From the NCBI GenBank assembly GCA_003509235.1, contig DONH01000473.1, forward strand, positions 1 through 7,751: a DNA stretch of 7,751 nucleotides, given 5' to 3'. The notes beneath the pieces were generated by a model that worked only from the letters and a program-made list of their open reading frames with translations, was not told the origin of the DNA and made no database searches. Source of the stretch: Planctomycetaceae bacterium (GTDB lineage: Bacteria > Planctomycetota > Planctomycetia > Pirellulales > UBA1268). The position numbers and the translations under genes were made by a program. This document shows, piece after piece, positions 5,724 to 7,751 of this stretch. Numbering within the stretch: the first letter of the stretch is position 1; every line of letters begins with the position of its first letter.

Positions 5724-6899
5724 ATGGCTCGTTTTTTCACCGCTCTTGGCATTCCACTTTTCTTGCTACTTCTTTCAGGAAATCTCATCGCGTTGTCCTT
5801 TTCCGCTGAACCAGGAGCCGCCAATCAAGGCGAAGCCACCAGTTCAGATATCCCTCCTGTTCCAAAAGGAACTCCCGAGGAGATGCTCGACTACATCCGA
5901 ACAATAAGGCAAAACGCTGCACAGCAGACATCTCGTGAAGAAATGGCGAAATCCATGCAAGACATTGCAACAGCCACAGTAGAGGCTGCCGACAACGCAC
6001 TGTCGCAACTTAAGGATTCCGATGAACTCTTCGATGAAGCCGCAATTGCAAAACTTCAAAGCCTCATGATGCTTAGCCGACTTGGTGATACGACTGCCTC
6101 CTCAGACCTTCAGGCATTCGCCAAAAGCCTGATTGAGGGGCCCTCCCCTGCCCTTGCCGTCGAGGCAAAACGGTTACTGCTAGTGCAGCAGGCTCAAGAA
6201 CTTTTCACGAAACGAGACGTTGAGAAAGCACCTGCGATTATCAAACAAACTGGTGAACTTCTAACGGCTAACCCAGATGATGCCGCGACTGCCGGTCTTG
6301 CAATGCGACTCGCAAGTGCCTTTGAGCATATGCCTGGGGGTGAAGCACTATCAAAGCAGGCCTACGAAACATTCGGCCCTATTTTTGCGAAGAGTGAAAA
6401 CGAGAGTATTCGACAGATGGCCGAAAGCTTTCAGGGAACGCTCCGTCGACTCTCTCTTCCTGGGAACCCCATGAAAATCACTGGAACCCTACTCGACGGG
6501 CAACCATTCGACCAAAGCACACTTGCTGGGAAAATTGTTCTGGTTGATTTCTGGGCAACCTGGTGCGGCCCTTGTATTGCAGAAATACCAAACGTTCTAG
6601 AGCAATATGAAAAATACCATTCCCAGGGCTTTGAAGTTATTGGGATTAGTTTGGACCAAGAACGCGATGCACTTGAAAAATTTGTTACTGAAAGAAAAAT
6701 TCCATGGCCCATTCTGTTTGAGCCTTCGGAAGGATCTGGGTGGCAACACCCACTCGCCACATACTATGGCATCAGTGGCATTCCTACGGTTATCCTCATT
6801 GGTAAAGACGGCAACGTTGTGAGCCTCAATGCTCGTGGTGAGCGACTCGGCGAACTACTTAATGAACTGTTCAAGGATTCTTCGGGGGGAGGCAGTTGA
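5724..6899 (+). CDS. TlpA-like secreted thiol:disulfide oxidoreductase with long helical N-terminal region
   Basis: This 391-residue protein has a signal peptide (R3, then hydrophobic residues up to about 26, probable cleavage near SFSA). The thioredoxin domain covers about 247-385 and shows the family's key parts: KITGTLLDGQPFDQSTLAGKI split over 251-271, the active site WCGPC with Cys281 and Cys284 preceded by FWAT, EVIGISLD (304-311), and the cis-proline loop GIPT with Pro354. Such domains reduce or reshuffle disulfides in exported proteins, or serve cytochrome c maturation. Between the signal and the thioredoxin domain lies a helical region (about 47-245) rich in Ala, Glu, Gln and Leu, with repeat-like helices that might form a protein-interaction or TPR-like scaffold. 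This is longer than plain TlpA, which is about 180 residues. The tail SSGGGS is encoded by a G-rich stretch that also provides the ribosome binding site of the next gene. Family assignment is firm; the substrate is unknown. Confidence 0.9.
   Translation: MARFFTALGIPLFLLLLSGNLIALSFSAEPGAANQGEATSSDIPPVPKGTPEEMLDYIRTIRQNAAQQTSREEMAKSMQDIATATVEAADNALSQLKDSDELFDEAAIAKLQSLMMLSRLGDTTASSDLQAFAKSLIEGPSPALAVEAKRLLLVQQAQELFTKRDVEKAPAIIKQTGELLTANPDDAATAGLAMRLASAFEHMPGGEALSKQAYETFGPIFAKSENESIRQMAESFQGTLRRLSLPGNPMKITGTLLDGQPFDQSTLAGKIVLVDFWATWCGPCIAEIPNVLEQYEKYHSQGFEVIGISLDQERDALEKFVTERKIPWPILFEPSEGSGWQHPLATYYGISGIPTVILIGKDGNVVSLNARGERLGELLNELFKDSSGGGS
6888..6892 (+). promoter_or_regulatory. Shine-Dalgarno sequence of the aminotransferase gene, inside the TlpA-like gene
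   Basis: GGAGG, part of a 9-base purine run at 6884-6892, lies 13 bases before the GTG at 6906. The spacing is longer than ideal, but no earlier in-frame start exists after the upstream stop. The location supports translational coupling. Confidence 0.4.
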
Positions 6900-6905
6900 T
6901 CTTCG

Positions 6906-7751
6906 GTGAAAGGTTCTTCCGGAAATCAACGACCCGCTATTTCTCGCCGGGCATCTCGTTTTGACTCGTCTGGGATCAGGCGTGTGTTCGAATTAATGCG
7001 GACACTCGAAGACCCGATCAACCTCTCGATTGGCCAGCCTGACTTCGCAATGCCAGAGGCCGCTCGTAACGCAGCGTACGAGGCAATGATGAGCGGCAAA
7101 AATGGATACACGGTCACTCAAGGAATACCAGAACTTCGTTCACGGATTTCGAGCGAAGTCCAACAAAAGCTTGGGCATACCGACCGAGCATTTTGCATCA
7201 CGAGCGGTACAAGTGGGGCATTAGTCTTAGCACTTATGGCCCTCATCGACCCGGGTGATGAGATCATTATTTTCGAGCCAGCATTTGTCATGTACCGACC
7301 ACTAATTGAATTCTTCGGAGGGCATTGTGTGGCGATCGATCTATCTCCGAGCTTTGAGATAGACATAGATGCAGTTGCATCTCGTATCGGGCCAAAGACT
7401 CGCGCCGTATTGCTGAACAGCCCAAACAATCCGACGGGAAGGGTTGTTTCATCCGAAACATTGAAGCGACTGGCTGCTCTAACAGATGAGCATAAAGTGA
7501 CACTCATCAGCGACGAGCTTTACCGGGGCTTCTGTTATGACCACCCTTTTTCTTCAGCTGCAACATTTAGCGAAAATTCTGTCATCCTTGATGGATTTTC
7601 TAAATCTCACGCTATGACCGGGTGGCGAGTTGGCTACATGCACGGTCCGCCAGAAATTATTGATGCTTGCATTACGCTGCAACAATACACGTTTGTCTGT
7701 TCACCTCAAGCAGGACAATGGGCTGCTCTTGCAGCATCTGACTGTGACATG
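6906..7751 (+). CDS. Class I/II PLP-dependent aminotransferase, N-terminal part (3' end outside window)
   Basis: The enzyme transfers an amino group between an amino acid and a 2-oxo acid in the cytoplasm, using pyridoxal phosphate. From the GTG at 6906 there are 282 residues in the window; full-length members have about 370-400, so roughly a quarter is missing. Visible family marks in order: INLSIGQPDF (38-47), NGYTVTQGIPELR (66-78), ITSGTSGAL with the phosphate-contacting Gly/Thr (98-106), NSPNNPTG with Asn175 contacting the cofactor (171-178), SDELY with Asp203 and Tyr206, and the Schiff-base lysine Lys233 in FSKSHAMTGWRVGY (231-244), with Arg241 contacting the phosphate. These suit fold type I, subgroup I-gamma, as in aspartate or aromatic aminotransferases. 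The substrate cannot be fixed because the C-terminal specificity part is absent. It lies in the same frame as the TlpA-like gene, six bases past its stop, and is probably co-translated. Confidence 0.92.
   Translation, partial: MKGSSGNQRPAISRRASRFDSSGIRRVFELMRTLEDPINLSIGQPDFAMPEAARNAAYEAMMSGKNGYTVTQGIPELRSRISSEVQQKLGHTDRAFCITSGTSGALVLALMALIDPGDEIIIFEPAFVMYRPLIEFFGGHCVAIDLSPSFEIDIDAVASRIGPKTRAVLLNSPNNPTGRVVSSETLKRLAALTDEHKVTLISDELYRGFCYDHPFSSAATFSENSVILDGFSKSHAMTGWRVGYMHGPPEIIDACITLQQYTFVCSPQAGQWAALAASDCDM

Overview
The window looks like a piece of a bacterial chromosome, most probably from a planctomycete. The reasons are indirect: roughly balanced base composition, many exported or membrane proteins with no clear assignment outside such genomes, a TlpA-type thioredoxin carrying a long helical N-terminal extension, a LolA-fold protein, and a Cys-containing protein ending in a DUF11-type domain. 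The taxon is an inference from protein character, because there is no rRNA or other marker. No tRNA, rRNA, CRISPR array, transposase or prophage gene was seen.

Layout. The left edge (1-527, +) holds the C-terminal part of a ZIP-family metal transporter. It converges, with only 4 bases between the stop codons, on a minus-strand gene for a four-helix membrane protein (532-1113). Upstream of that, also on the minus strand, is a membrane-anchored or secreted LolA-like protein (1251-2201). About 235 bases then separate this from a plus-strand run: a lipoprotein with a Cys-rich tail (2437-3705), a shorter secreted paralogue of its core domain (3779-4441), a secreted Cys-containing protein with a C-terminal DUF11-type domain (4459-5580), a TlpA-like thiol:disulfide oxidoreductase (5724-6899), and the start of a class I PLP aminotransferase that runs off the right edge (6906-7751).

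How the genes may work together. The three genes from 2437 to 5580 are closely spaced, all exported, and two are paralogues. Both the lipoprotein and the DUF11 protein carry compact Cys clusters (C-x2-C-x4-C-x-C and C-x2-C-x-C). A secreted thioredoxin follows them and a LolA-fold protein is divergently transcribed. A reasonable but unproven reading is a cell-envelope cassette: a lipid-anchored protein, a partner derived by duplication, a disulfide-forming wall or surface protein, and possibly a thiol oxidoreductase that services it. The aminotransferase appears translationally linked to the oxidoreductase gene but looks metabolically unrelated. Most of the proteins with unassigned function can be described only by topology and motifs.
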